A DNA stretch of 25,750 nucleotides from the NCBI GenBank assembly GCA_035554635.1, contig DATMIB010000224.1:1-25750 (forward strand), read 5' to 3'. This document shows, piece by piece, positions 16,996 through 24,004 of this stretch (within the stretch, counting starts at the first letter, position 1; the number at the start of each line of letters is the position of its first letter). The DNA is from RPQJ01 sp035554635. GTDB taxonomy: Bacteria > Pseudomonadota > Gammaproteobacteria > Steroidobacterales > Steroidobacteraceae. The position numbers and the translations under genes were made by a program. A model generated the notes under the pieces. It made no database searches. It saw only the letters and a list, made by a program, of their open reading frames with translations, and had not been told where the DNA came from.

Positions 16996-17066
16996 GGCTT
17001 CGAGCCACCCCCGTCCGCGCGGCGCCACTGCGGACCGCCGCACCGTCAGCCCGGCCCCGCGCCGCC

Positions 17067-18029
17067 TCAGGCGGTGAGTCGCCGCAGGGCTTCCTGGTAC
17101 TTCTCGCTCGTGCGGCGCAGGACCTCTTCCGGCAGCTTCGGCCCCGGCGCGGTCTTGTTCCAGTCGAGCGTCTCGAGGTAGTCGCGCACGAACTGCTTGT
17201 CGAACGACGGCGGGCTCGTGCCCGGCGCGTAGGTGTCGACCGGCCAGAAGCGCGAGGAGTCGGGCGTGAGCGCCTCGTCGATCAGCGTGAGTCGGCCGCC
17301 GTTTTCCTCGTCGATGCCGAACTCGAACTTGGTGTCGGCAATGATGATGCCGCGCGTGAGCGCGTGCTCGGCCGCGAACCTGTAGAGCGCGATCGTTGTG
17401 TCGCGCACCTTGCCGGCGAGGTCCTCGCCGATCAGCGCAGCGATTTCCGCAAAGCCCACGTTCTCGTCGTGCTGGCCCTTGGGTGCCTTGGTCGACGGCG
17501 TGAAAATCGGCTCGGGCAGCCTGTCCGCCATGCGCAGTCCGGCGGGCAATCGAATGCCGCAGACTTCGCCGGTGCGCTGGTAGTCCTTCCAGCCCGACCC
17601 GATCAGGTAGCCGCGCACAACGGCCTCGACCGGCAGCGCCCTGAGCTTGCGCACGACCATCGCGCGGTCGGTGAGCAGTGCGCGCTCGGCAGCGTCCGGC
17701 ACCACGCGCGCGAGGTCGCGCTCGGCCGGTGCGGCCAGGTGGTTCGGCACGATGTGGCCGGTGCGCGCGAACCAGAAATTGGAAATGCTCGTCAGCACGC
17801 CGCCCTTGCCCGGGATCGGGTCGGGCAGCACGACGTCGAACGCACTCAGGCGATCGGTCGTGACGATCAGCATGTGCCGCGGGTCCCCCGGGATTCCATA
17901 GATGTCGCGCACCTTGCCCTGGTGCAGGCGGGGCAGCCCCGTCAGGTGCGATTCGTGCATCGGCGGCGAGGCAGCGGGTGCGGCGGAGGAAGCAGCGGAA
18001 ACGGTGGATTCGGGCGTGAGCGTGGACAT
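17067..18029 (-). CDS. purC: Phosphoribosylaminoimidazole-succinocarboxamide synthase
   Basis: From the ATG at 18029 the protein has 320 residues, the longer PurC type (about 300 residues) rather than the 237-residue E. coli form. Motifs are LHQGKVRDIYGIPGD, VTTDRLSAFDVVLPDPIPGKG, VVRGYLIGSGWKDY, FTPSTKAPKGQHDENVGF and IDEALTPDSSRFWP, covering ATP and substrate sites. PurC joins CAIR and aspartate to SAICAR, the substrate of PurB. An earlier ATG at 18059 overlaps the TACAAT promoter box and is unlikely to be translated from that promoter. The first 25 or so residues are alanine- and serine-rich, and a further ATG (MHESHL) at about 17960 is a possible real start. Divergent from djlA. Confidence 0.93.
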   Translation of the reverse strand: MSTLTPESTVSAASSAAPAASPPMHESHLTGLPRLHQGKVRDIYGIPGDPRHMLIVTTDRLSAFDVVLPDPIPGKGGVLTSISNFWFARTGHIVPNHLAAPAERDLARVVPDAAERALLTDRAMVVRKLRALPVEAVVRGYLIGSGWKDYQRTGEVCGIRLPAGLRMADRLPEPIFTPSTKAPKGQHDENVGFAEIAALIGEDLAGKVRDTTIALYRFAAEHALTRGIIIADTKFEFGIDEENGGRLTLIDEALTPDSSRFWPVDTYAPGTSPPSFDKQFVRDYLETLDWNKTAPGPKLPEEVLRRTSEKYQEALRRLTA

Positions 18030-18057
18030 GGGGGTGACGCCGGGACTGGTAAACTTC

Positions 18058-18063
18058 ATTGTA
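18058..18063 (-). promoter_or_regulatory. -10 box for purC
   Basis: On the minus strand TACAAT is placed so that its last two bases begin an ATG (18059). A transcript from it would start near 18051, downstream of that ATG. This argues for the start at 18029, with a leader of roughly 20 bases. No convincing -35 is present. Confidence 0.45.
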
Positions 18064-18100
18064 ACGACTCCGGGGACGCGCGGTTGCCCGCGCGCAAGGC

Positions 18101-18994
18101 ATGCTCGAAGGCTGGTACGGCAAGATCATCGGCGCGATCCTCGGCTACATCATCGGTCGGGGCCTGTTCGGAGCCATCGTCGGCTTCGTCATCGGCCATC
18201 AGTTCGACGTGGTTGCCCGCCGCAACAGCGCTGGTGCGGCGCTTGGGCGTCGCCGTCCTGGCGTGCTCGGTGGCGGGGCAGGTGCACCGCAGGGCGACCC
18301 GGCGGAGTTGCGTCGCGCTTTCTTCGAGGCGACGTTCCAGGTCATGGGCCACGTCGCCAAGAGCGACGGCCGCGTCACCGAACAGGAAATCGATGCGGCA
18401 CGCGAGGCGATGCGACGTTTTTCGCTCAGCGAGTCCGACCGGCGTCGAGCGATCGAGCTGTTCACCGCGGGCAAGAATGCGGACTTCCCGCTCGAAGGCA
18501 CGCTCGAACGGCTGCGCTGGCTCACGGGCGACCAGCCCGACCTGTGTCGCCTGTTCGTGCAGATCCAGCTCGAAGCCGCGTTGCACGGCAACGGTCTCGG
18601 CGACCGGCCGCGCACGGTCTTCGTGCGCATCTGTCGCACGCTCGGCATCTCGCCGCTCGAGTTCGCCTCGCTCGAGGCGATGCTGCGCATGCATCGCGGC
18701 GCTTATGGCGGTTACGGTCCTGGCGCTCGGGCAGGAGCGGGCGGCAACGGCCGCGCGGCTGGAGGTCCGCCACCGTCGGCCAAGCTCGCCGATGCCTATG
18801 AAGTGCTCGGCGTGGCGGCCACCGCCAAGGACGCCGAGGTCACGCGCGCCTTCCGCAAGTTGATGAGCCAGAACCACCCGGACAAACTCGTGGCGCAGGG
18901 CTTGCCCGAGTCGATGGTCACCGCCGCGCACGAACGCACGCAGCGTATCCTCGAAGCCTACGAGACGATCAAGGGCCACCGCGGCATCAAGTGA
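18101..18994 (+). CDS. djlA: DjlA-type membrane co-chaperone (TerB plus J domain)
   Basis: The 297-residue protein has three parts. An N-terminal glycine-rich transmembrane segment lies at about 9-33 (IIGAILGYIIGRGLFGAIVG). A TerB-like helical domain at about 66-190 contains MGHVAKSDGRVTEQEIDAA. The C-terminal J domain from about 230 has the HPD motif at 259-261 in LMSQNHPDKL. The order and J-domain position match E. coli DjlA (271 residues), a type III membrane DnaJ protein that stimulates DnaK at the inner membrane. A low-complexity GGYGPGARAGAGGNG linker joins TerB and J. The ATG at 18101 has AAGG shortly before it. The stop is 13 bases before rpe, so the two are probably cotranscribed. 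Confidence 0.93.
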   Translation: MLEGWYGKIIGAILGYIIGRGLFGAIVGFVIGHQFDVVARRNSAGAALGRRRPGVLGGGAGAPQGDPAELRRAFFEATFQVMGHVAKSDGRVTEQEIDAAREAMRRFSLSESDRRRAIELFTAGKNADFPLEGTLERLRWLTGDQPDLCRLFVQIQLEAALHGNGLGDRPRTVFVRICRTLGISPLEFASLEAMLRMHRGAYGGYGPGARAGAGGNGRAAGGPPPSAKLADAYEVLGVAATAKDAEVTRAFRKLMSQNHPDKLVAQGLPESMVTAAHERTQRILEAYETIKGHRGIK

Positions 18995-19007
18995 AGGACA
19001 TGCAACG

Positions 19008-19688
19008 ATGACGACCAGCCAGCGACAGGCACCGTGGATCGCGCCGTCGATCCTTTCCGCGGATTTCGCGCGTCTCGGCGAGGAGGTGCGCAACGTGCTC
19101 GCCGCCGGCGCCGACGTCGTGCACTTCGACGTGATGGACAACCATTACGTGCCGAACCTGACCATCGGGCCGCTGGTCTGCGAGGCGCTGCGCAAGCACG
19201 GCATCACCGCGCCGATCGACGTGCACCTGATGGTGAAGCCGGTCGACCGCATCATCCCGGACTTCGCCAAGGCCGGTGCCACGTACATCACGTTCCACCC
19301 CGAGGCGAGCGAGCACATCGATCGCACGATCGGGCTGATCCGCGAGCATGGCTGCAAGCCGGGCCTCGTCTTCAACCCGGCGACGCCGCTCTCGTACCTC
19401 GACTATGTGCTCGACAAGATCGACATGGTGCTGCTGATGTCGGTGAATCCGGGCTTCGGCGGCCAGTCGTTCATCCCCTCGGCACTGAAAAAGCTCGCGC
19501 AGGCACGCGAGATCATCGACCGCAGCGGCCGGCCCGTGCGGCTCGAGATCGACGGCGGCGTCAAGGTCGACAACATCGGCGAAGTGGCGCGCGCCGGCGC
19601 GGACACCTTTGTCGCGGGCTCGGCGATCTTCGGCGCGAAGGACTACGCCGCAACGATCGCGGCGATGCGGAAGGCGATCGCGGGCTGA
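19008..19688 (+). CDS. rpe: Ribulose-phosphate 3-epimerase
   Basis: The 226-residue TIM-barrel protein (E. coli Rpe 225) carries all family blocks: APSILSADFARLGEEV at the N-terminus, VHFDVMDNHYVPNLTIGP with metal-site His and Asp near residues 36-38, DVHLMVKPVDRII, LMSVNPGFGGQSFIP and LEIDGGVKVDNIG, then ADTFVAGSAIFG. It interconverts ribulose-5-phosphate and xylulose-5-phosphate in the pentose phosphate pathway. The ATG at 19008 is preceded by GAAGGACAT. It follows djlA closely. The usual partners gph and trpE are not next to it here. Confidence 0.97.
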   Translation: MTTSQRQAPWIAPSILSADFARLGEEVRNVLAAGADVVHFDVMDNHYVPNLTIGPLVCEALRKHGITAPIDVHLMVKPVDRIIPDFAKAGATYITFHPEASEHIDRTIGLIREHGCKPGLVFNPATPLSYLDYVLDKIDMVLLMSVNPGFGGQSFIPSALKKLAQAREIIDRSGRPVRLEIDGGVKVDNIGEVARAGADTFVAGSAIFGAKDYAATIAAMRKAIAG

Positions 19689-19779
19689 AGCCACCGTTGC
19701 TCGGCACGCTTGCCGCCGAAGCCCACTATCTCCTGCGGCCCGCAGGGTCGGGAGCCCAGCGGTGCTTCGCGTCCTGCCC

Positions 19780-19807
19780 CTTGAAAGGTCGAAGGGTGCC
19801 CCTATCT
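19780..19807 (+). promoter_or_regulatory. Sigma-32 heat-shock promoter for the hsp20 pair
   Basis: CTTGAAA at 19780-19786 and CCCCTATCT at 19799-19807 are separated by 12 bases. They match the sigma-32 consensus (CTTGAAA, then CCCCATNT after about 13-15 bases) closely apart from one insertion-like base. The promoter stands about 50 bases before two small heat-shock genes, exactly where such control is expected. Confidence 0.8.
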
Positions 19808-19817
19808 GAAGGCCTCG

Positions 19818-19836
19818 CCCGGCGGCCATCGCCGGG
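19818..19836 (+). promoter_or_regulatory. Hairpin in hsp20 5' leader
   Basis: CCCGGCG-GCCAT-CGCCGGG is a perfect 7-base stem with a 5-base loop within the short leader between the heat-shock promoter and the strong RBS AAGGAGG at 19849-19855. It does not include the RBS, so it is not a classical thermometer by itself. It may protect the 5' end of the transcript. Confidence 0.55.
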
Positions 19837-19859
19837 ACGGAACATGTGAAGGAGGAATT

Positions 19860-20300
19860 ATGTGGAACACGCTGTTTGGTGAATCCACCACCCTCTTCGA
19901 CGAGTTCAATTGGCTGAGCCGCGAAATGGACCGCTTGTTCGAGCCCATGGGCATTCCGGCCCTGCGAAAGGCAGGCGCGGGTTTCCCCGCGGTGAACGTA
20001 GCCACCGAAGAGGACAAGGTGCACGTGCTCTTCTTCGCACCGGGCATCGACCCGGCCACGCTCGAGGTGTCGATGCTCGGCAACGTGCTGACGGTGAAGG
20101 GGCACCGCGACGTGCCCGAGGCGCCGGAAGGCACGCAGACCTGGGTGCGCGAGCGGCCGAGCGGCCGTTTCGTTCGGACGCTGACGCTGCCGGACGATGT
20201 CGATTCGCAGCGGGTCGAGGCGCAGTCGCGTGACGGACTCGTCTGGATCCAGGTGATGCGGAACGAGGCGGCACGACCGCGCCGCATCCAGGTCCACTGA
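19860..20300 (+). CDS. Small heat-shock protein, Hsp20/alpha-crystallin family (first of pair)
   Basis: The 146-residue protein has an N-terminal amphipathic region (FDEFNWLSREMDRLFEPMG) typical of class A bacterial Hsp20, an alpha-crystallin domain from about residue 43 (FPAVNVATEEDKVHVLFFAPGIDPATLEV, GNVLTVKGHRDVPE, RPSGRFVRTLTLPDDV) and a C-terminal I-x-V tail (RRIQVH). The usual A-x-x-x-NGVL motif is altered to AQSRDGLVWIQV. It acts as an ATP-independent holdase that keeps unfolding proteins soluble. The ATG at 19860 has a near-perfect RBS AAGGAGG. It sits behind a sigma-32 promoter and 26 bases before a second Hsp20 gene. Confidence 0.92.
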   Translation: MWNTLFGESTTLFDEFNWLSREMDRLFEPMGIPALRKAGAGFPAVNVATEEDKVHVLFFAPGIDPATLEVSMLGNVLTVKGHRDVPEAPEGTQTWVRERPSGRFVRTLTLPDDVDSQRVEAQSRDGLVWIQVMRNEAARPRRIQVH

Positions 20301-20326
20301 TCCAAGCCAGAACGAGGAGGTACGAC

Positions 20327-20740
20327 ATGGCACGCAATGACATGACGACCACCGAACGCCGCGGCGTCGCCGAGGAGGCGTCGCGCATGGAGGCTGCCGA
20401 GCGCGACCGCATCGCCGTGCAACCGGCAGTGGACATCCTCGAGGACGCCCAGGGAATCACGCTCCATGCGGACTTGCCGGGCGTGAACATCGAGGGGCTC
20501 GACGTCCGGGTCGAGGGAGATACGCTGTTCCTCTCGGGTACGAGCAATCTGGCGCTGCCCCAGGGGGCGCAGCCGGTGTATGCGGAGCAGCGTTCGCTGG
20601 TCTTTCGCCGGCGCTTCAGCCTGAGCGGGGACCTGGATGCCTCGGGCATCGAAGCACAGCTCACGAATGGCGTGCTGAAGGTGCGTATCCCGAAGACGCC
20701 TGCGGCGCAGCCGAGACGCATCGAAGTGCGGCCCGGCTGA
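20327..20740 (+). CDS. Small heat-shock protein, Hsp20/alpha-crystallin family (second of pair)
   Basis: The 137-residue protein has the alpha-crystallin core with intact family motifs: PAVDILEDAQGITLHADLPGV, then LDVRVEGDTLFLSG, the RSLVFRRRFSLSGDLDA strand and AQLTNGVLKVRIPKT containing the conserved A-x-x-x-NGVL signature. It ends RRIEVRPG, an I-x-V anchor for oligomer assembly. The N-terminal arm is charged and lacks the amphipathic FDE segment of its neighbour, so the two are different subtypes that may co-assemble. The RBS GAGGAGG precedes the ATG at 20327. It is in the same heat-shock operon; a 12-base-stem hairpin follows the stop. Confidence 0.93.
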   Translation: MARNDMTTTERRGVAEEASRMEAAERDRIAVQPAVDILEDAQGITLHADLPGVNIEGLDVRVEGDTLFLSGTSNLALPQGAQPVYAEQRSLVFRRRFSLSGDLDASGIEAQLTNGVLKVRIPKTPAAQPRRIEVRPG

Positions 20741-20766
20741 CGTTGACGTTCGGCATTCCTGCCTTC

Positions 20767-20795
20767 GGCCGGCGCGCGCCCGTCGCGCGCCGGCC
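20767..20795 (+). terminator. Strong hairpin after the hsp20 operon
   Basis: GGCCGGCGCGCG-CCCGT-CGCGCGCCGGCC is a perfect 12-base GC-only stem with a 5-base loop, 26 bases after the second Hsp20 stop. There is no T-run after it (GCGGCGTCC follows), so it may act with Rho or protect the 3' end. The rest of the gap to psiE holds only a weak inverted pair around 20845-20865. Confidence 0.6.
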
Positions 20796-20908
20796 GCGGC
20801 GTCCCGCAAGACGCGCCACGGGGAGCGTTCATGTCGTCACAATGCTCGTTCGTGATAACGTGAACGCACGCCATCGAGATATTCCCGGGCGCGTTGCGGA
20901 GGGCGTGG

Positions 20909-21346
20909 ATGCCAAAGTCGGATGCCATGAACGAGCGGCTGCATGCCTTTGCCGATTCAGTCGGCACGTTGCTGGTCGATGCGTTCCACTACCTCGGACT
21001 GTTCGCGATCGGCGGTGTAGTCGTCTGGTCCGGCGCGCTGGCGTTCCTCGAGATGGCCGAGGCCGGCAAGGTGACCATCCACGACATCCTGTTGCTGTTC
21101 ATCTATCTCGAGCTCGGCGCGATGGTCGGCATCTACTTCAAGACCAATCACATGCCCGTGAGATTCCTGATCTACGTCGCGATCACCGCGCTGACACGGC
21201 TCCTGATCGAGCATGTCCAGTCGCACGGCCAGCCCGACATGGGGATCATGTACATCTCGGGCGCCATCCTGCTGCTCGCCGTGGCGACGCTCGTGATCCG
21301 CTACGGCTCCTTCAAGTTCCCGTCGGCGCAAGGGGACATCAAGTGA
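20909..21346 (+). CDS. psiE: PsiE family membrane protein
   Basis: From the ATG at 20909 the protein has 145 residues (E. coli PsiE 136) and four likely transmembrane spans, including YLGLFAIGGVVVWSGALAFL, ILLLFIYLELGAMVGIYF, FLIYVAITALTRLLIEHV and IMYISGAILLLAVATLVI. The YLELGAMVGIYF-x-NHMPVRFLIYVAITALTR block is the PsiE hallmark. E. coli psiE is induced by phosphate starvation through PhoB and repressed by cAMP-CRP; its function is unknown. The start at 20909 has GGAGGG 5 bases upstream and is preferred to TTG at 20894. I see no convincing Pho box. It stands alone between a strong hairpin and a dispersed repeat. Confidence 0.88.
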   Translation: MPKSDAMNERLHAFADSVGTLLVDAFHYLGLFAIGGVVVWSGALAFLEMAEAGKVTIHDILLLFIYLELGAMVGIYFKTNHMPVRFLIYVAITALTRLLIEHVQSHGQPDMGIMYISGAILLLAVATLVIRYGSFKFPSAQGDIK

Positions 21347-21436
21347 TAAGAAAAGGCCGTCCGGAGTCGGCGTCCGTGCGTCCGGACGCAACGAGCAGTC
21401 GGGCGCGAAGCGGAGGTTGAGGGCGCGCCGTTTTCA

Positions 21437-21483
21437 CCTCTCCCGTTCACGGGGGAGGTCGCGCATCGCGCGGGTGCGGGAGT
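21437..21483. repeat. Dispersed palindromic repeat, copy A
   Basis: The copy starts with the hairpin CCTCTCCCG-TTCA-CGGGGGAGG (21437-21458, one G-T pair) and continues to CGCGGGTGCGGGAG. It matches the reverse complement of the copy at 22401-22446 over nearly 50 bases: hairpin, then CGCGGGTG(c/a)GGG. It ends just before the stop of the minus-strand gene at 21485. Confidence 0.7.
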
Positions 21484-21484
21484 C

Positions 21485-22282
21485 TCAAGGCCAGCGCCGC
21501 TCGGACAGCTCGCGCTCGATCGCCTGCCGCACCTCGCCGATTTCCGCGGCCATCTGGTGGGTCTGCTGGAGCGCTGCTTCGCTGACCGACCCGCGATACC
21601 AGACACGATTGGCGAGTACGTTCAGTTGCGGCGCCCCGGCCGGCAGACGCCAGAGCAGGTCGTCCTCCACTTGCGGGACGATGCCGACGCGATCCGCGAA
21701 CGCGGCATCCGACCTGTTCACGTTCGGCAGCGCCCGCGCGGGACGCGGCGCGACGAACCCCTGGTCGAGCAGGTAGGTGAGGTAGATCCGGTCGACGAAC
21801 TCCTGGTTGTTGCGGTCGCGGATCGACTGCGTGCGCTCGCTGTTCTCGTACAGCCGCACGATGCGATCGCGCAGCTCCGGATTGCGGATCAGCCGGAGGT
21901 CGCCAGTGCTCAACAGGTTGGTGTACGCGGCGCGACGCAACCGCAGCGTGCGGCGGGAGGTCAACTGGCCGAGTGCGGCCGCCACAGCCTCGCGATCTTC
22001 AGGTGCAACCCGTTGGCGCAATCCGCGGTAGACCCGGACGCTCGCTGCAACCTGTGCCTCCTCGAACCGGCGGATCTCGTCGAGCGATTCGAGGTTCTGG
22101 TCCAGGTCGCGGGCCAGCAGTTCCAGGTACTGGCGTTCCGTGCGCGCATCGCGCCGGTCGTCGATCCAGCCGTCGACCGCCAGCGCGATCAGGATGCCGC
22201 TCACGAGCAGCGCGAGTTCGACGAGGATGTGGCCCCATTGCAGTGACCGCACGGCGTCGGTGAGGCGTCGCGTCAGGAACAT
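21485..22282 (-). CDS. Single-TM protein of unknown function
   Basis: I do not recognise a named family with certainty; the layout recalls DUF6090-type proteins. From the ATG at 22282 (GGGGGA upstream) the product has 265 residues. A short basic N-terminus is followed by one membrane span at about 17-40 (HILVELALLVSGILIALAVD) and GWIDDRRDARTERQYLELLARDL, then a long, mostly helical charged domain with SLDEIRRFEEAQ and NPELRDRIVRLYENSERTQSI. The orientation would put the helical part in the periplasm if the N-terminus is inside. The gene is alone, bracketed by inverted copies of a short dispersed repeat, and lies downstream of the crp terminator. The longer frame beyond the ATG is non-coding. 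Confidence 0.75.
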   Translation of the reverse strand: MFLTRRLTDAVRSLQWGHILVELALLVSGILIALAVDGWIDDRRDARTERQYLELLARDLDQNLESLDEIRRFEEAQVAASVRVYRGLRQRVAPEDREAVAAALGQLTSRRTLRLRRAAYTNLLSTGDLRLIRNPELRDRIVRLYENSERTQSIRDRNNQEFVDRIYLTYLLDQGFVAPRPARALPNVNRSDAAFADRVGIVPQVEDDLLWRLPAGAPQLNVLANRVWYRGSVSEAALQQTHQMAAEIGEVRQAIERELSERRWP

Positions 22283-22340
22283 GGTTCCCCCGTTCTCGTC
22301 TGGACGGGAGCGTAGCGGGTACGGGCCCAGTCTCAAAGGC

Positions 22341-22358
22341 CGGGGCCGTGCGGCCCCG
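22341..22358 (-). terminator. Secondary GC hairpin downstream of crp
   Basis: CGGGGCC-GTGC-GGCCCCG is a perfect 7-base stem. It follows the main crp terminator on the minus strand and is followed there by GCCTTTGAG, a weak T-run. It is probably a backup terminator. Confidence 0.4.
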
Positions 22359-22394
22359 AAAAGCAAACGGGCGGAAACTTTCGTTTCCGCCCGT
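22359..22394 (-). terminator. Rho-independent terminator of crp
   Basis: ACGGGCGGAAAC-TTTC-GTTTCCGCCCGT (22367-22394) is a perfect 12-base stem with a 4-base loop. Read on the minus strand it is followed by TTGCTTTT (22366-22359). This is a good intrinsic terminator about 60 bases after the crp stop. Confidence 0.75.
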
Positions 22395-22400
22395 GCTGAA

Positions 22401-22446
22401 GAGCCCTCACCCGCGCTCCTCATCCCTCTCCCGCGAACGGGAGAGG
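22401..22446. repeat. Dispersed palindromic repeat, copy B (inverted relative to copy A)
   Basis: The copy contains CCTCTCCCG-CGAA-CGGGAGAGG at 22425-22446, a perfect 9-base stem, preceded by CCCTCACCCGCG. Its reverse complement matches copy A at 21437-21483. It lies 11 bases after the crp stop, between crp and its terminator. Confidence 0.75.
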
Positions 22447-22456
22447 TGGGGGAGGA

Positions 22457-23224
22457 TTACTCCTCGTCGTCCTCGTCGTCGTCTTCGTCTTCGTCCGGCG
22501 CCGTGGTGGCCTTGGATCCCCGCAGCGCGAGCCCGGCGGCCGGGCCGCCGACGCCGGCCAGCGCCGCCGCCTTGCCCTTGAGCCGCGGACGCACGCCGTA
22601 GACGACCATCGTCTTGCCGCGCGCGGTCAGGAGACCTTGCTCCTCGAGCACCTTCAGCACGCGGCCCGCCATTTCACGCGAGCAGCCCACCAGGCGCGAC
22701 AGCTCCTGGCGGCTCACCTTGATCTGCGTGCCCTCGGGGTGCGTCATCGCGTCGGGTTCGTTGCACAGGTCCATGATCGCGTGCGCGACGCGGCCCGTGA
22801 CGTCGACGAACGCGAGGTCGCCGAGCTTGCGGTTGGTGCGGTCGAGGCGGCTCGCGAGCTGGGTCGCGAGTTCGAACAGCAGCGTCGGGCTTTCGGCGGC
22901 GATCTGGCGGAAGCGCGGGTAGGTCATTTCCGCGAGCTCGCACTGCGAACGCGTGCGGACCCAGGCGCTGCGCGCCGGTTGCTCGTTGAAGAGACCCATT
23001 TCGCCGAAGAACTGGCCCTTGTTGAGGTAGGCCAGCACCATTTCGTTGCCTTCCTCGTCCTCGATCAGGACCTCGACCGAGCCCTTGATCACGTAGTAGA
23101 GGACGTCGGGGACGTCGCCGGCGTGGATCAGGACGGTCTTGGACGGGACCGTGCGGATGCGGCAGTAGCTCAGGAACCGGTTGATGGCCGGGATCTCGCT
23201 CAGGGGTCGTCCGCCGTGTTCCAT
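22457..23224 (-). CDS. crp: CRP-family regulator (Crp/Vfr/Clp type) with acidic C-terminal tail
   Basis: The 255-residue protein has a full CRP body: cyclic-nucleotide pocket FFGEMGLFNEQPARSAWVR (residues 72-90), dimer helix, KLGDLAFVDVTGRVAHAIMDL and a winged helix with GCSREMAGRVLKVLEEQGLL, whose recognition residues R183, E184 and R188 match E. coli CRP. Pocket residues G74, E75, R85 and S86 are kept. The T127-S128 pair of CRP reads T130-N131, as part of a Vfr/Clp-like variation, so the ligand (cAMP or c-di-GMP) is open. CRP normally ends near residue 210-215. Here about 40 more residues follow, ending in an Asp/Glu run (PDEDEDDDEDDEE). The ATG at 23224 is preferred over GTG at 23230 because AAGGGA is better spaced. 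coq7 lies upstream, as near vfr in Pseudomonas. Confidence 0.92.
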   Translation of the reverse strand: MEHGGRPLSEIPAINRFLSYCRIRTVPSKTVLIHAGDVPDVLYYVIKGSVEVLIEDEEGNEMVLAYLNKGQFFGEMGLFNEQPARSAWVRTRSQCELAEMTYPRFRQIAAESPTLLFELATQLASRLDRTNRKLGDLAFVDVTGRVAHAIMDLCNEPDAMTHPEGTQIKVSRQELSRLVGCSREMAGRVLKVLEEQGLLTARGKTMVVYGVRPRLKGKAAALAGVGGPAAGLALRGSKATTAPDEDEDDDEDDEE

Positions 23225-23279
23225 GGTCACCCGTCCCTTCGAATAGTAATAGTGTTTATGTCAAGCAGGCATGCATGCT

Positions 23280-23305
23280 GCGGAGCTTTGTATATAAAGC
23301 TCCGC
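23280..23305. other. AT-centred palindrome in the coq7-crp gap
   Basis: GCGGAGCTTT-GTATAT-AAAGCTCCGC is a perfect 10-base stem around a TATAT loop. Next to it is the 10-base palindrome GCATGCATGC (23269-23278). Neither has a following T-run in the minus direction, so an operator or crp promoter element is as likely as a coq7 terminator. The gap also holds TTGACATAAAC (minus strand, near 23263) about 40 bases before crp. Confidence 0.5.
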
Positions 23306-23327
23306 GGCGCCGCAAGTTTTCCGGTCT

Positions 23328-23996
23328 TCAGACGCGGTAGGCCGCGGTCGTCATGACCTTGGCCGTGCGTCGCATCAATTCACGCACCGGACGGGGCAGC
23401 AGCACCGCGCCCTTGGCGCGGGCGTCGGCTGCGTGCCGGTCCTCGTCGGACTGCATCTGTGCCACGATCCGGCGCGAACGCTCGTCCTCGGGCGGCAGCG
23501 AGTCCAGGTGCTCCTCGAGGTGGGCGCAGACCTGCTTTTCGGTCTCGTCGACGAACCCGAGGCTGGTCCGGTCGCCGGCCAGCCCGGCCAACGCACCGAT
23601 CGCGAACGAGCCCGCGTACCACACCGGCGCCAGCAGGCTCGTGCGGCTGTCGAGGTCGCGGACCCGCTTTTCGCACCAGGCCAGGTGGTCGGTTTCCTCG
23701 CGGGCCGCGGCCAACATGTGCTCGCGGATCACGGGGTTACGGGCCGTCAGGGCCTGTCCGTGGTACAGGGCCTGCGCGGCGATTTCGCCGGCATGGTTGA
23801 CCCGCATCAGCGCCGCCGCGTGCTTGCGTGCCGCCGGATCCGTCACGGTTTCGGGCATGCCGCGGTCCGGGAACGGCCGACCGGCCACGTTGGCGGCGGC
23901 GACGGTGCGCAGTCCCCGGTCGATTTCCTGGATCAGGCGGTCCGCCAGGCTCAGGTGGCGGCGGCGCGGGGCGGCAACGGGGGGCTTGGCAGGCAT
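23328..23996 (-). CDS. coq7: 3-demethoxyubiquinol 3-hydroxylase Coq7
   Basis: The 222-residue protein has the Coq7 di-iron set with correct spacing: E71 in NHAGE, E101 and H104 in EETDH, E153 in ETEKQVCAHLEEHL, E185 and H188 in DEDRH. It is a membrane-associated monooxygenase for the penultimate hydroxylation in ubiquinone synthesis. The N-terminal 12 residues are basic and proline-rich. The ATG at 23996 has TATAAT 8 bases upstream and no RBS, so a leaderless mRNA is likely. In Pseudomonas coq7 stands next to speD and vfr; speD is missing here and crp follows directly. Confidence 0.96.
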   Translation of the reverse strand: MPAKPPVAAPRRRHLSLADRLIQEIDRGLRTVAAANVAGRPFPDRGMPETVTDPAARKHAAALMRVNHAGEIAAQALYHGQALTARNPVIREHMLAAAREETDHLAWCEKRVRDLDSRTSLLAPVWYAGSFAIGALAGLAGDRTSLGFVDETEKQVCAHLEEHLDSLPPEDERSRRIVAQMQSDEDRHAADARAKGAVLLPRPVRELMRRTAKVMTTAAYRV

Positions 23997-24004
23997 GGGC
24001 GGGC

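Noticed and set aside
19807..19860. ROSE or fourU RNA thermometer in the hsp20 leader
   Set aside because: The visible hairpin does not pair with the AAGGAGG ribosome binding site, and no UUUU or ROSE anti-RBS motif is present.
20830..20900. Pho box upstream of psiE
   Set aside because: No pair of CTGTCAT-like 7-mers at 11-base spacing can be found.
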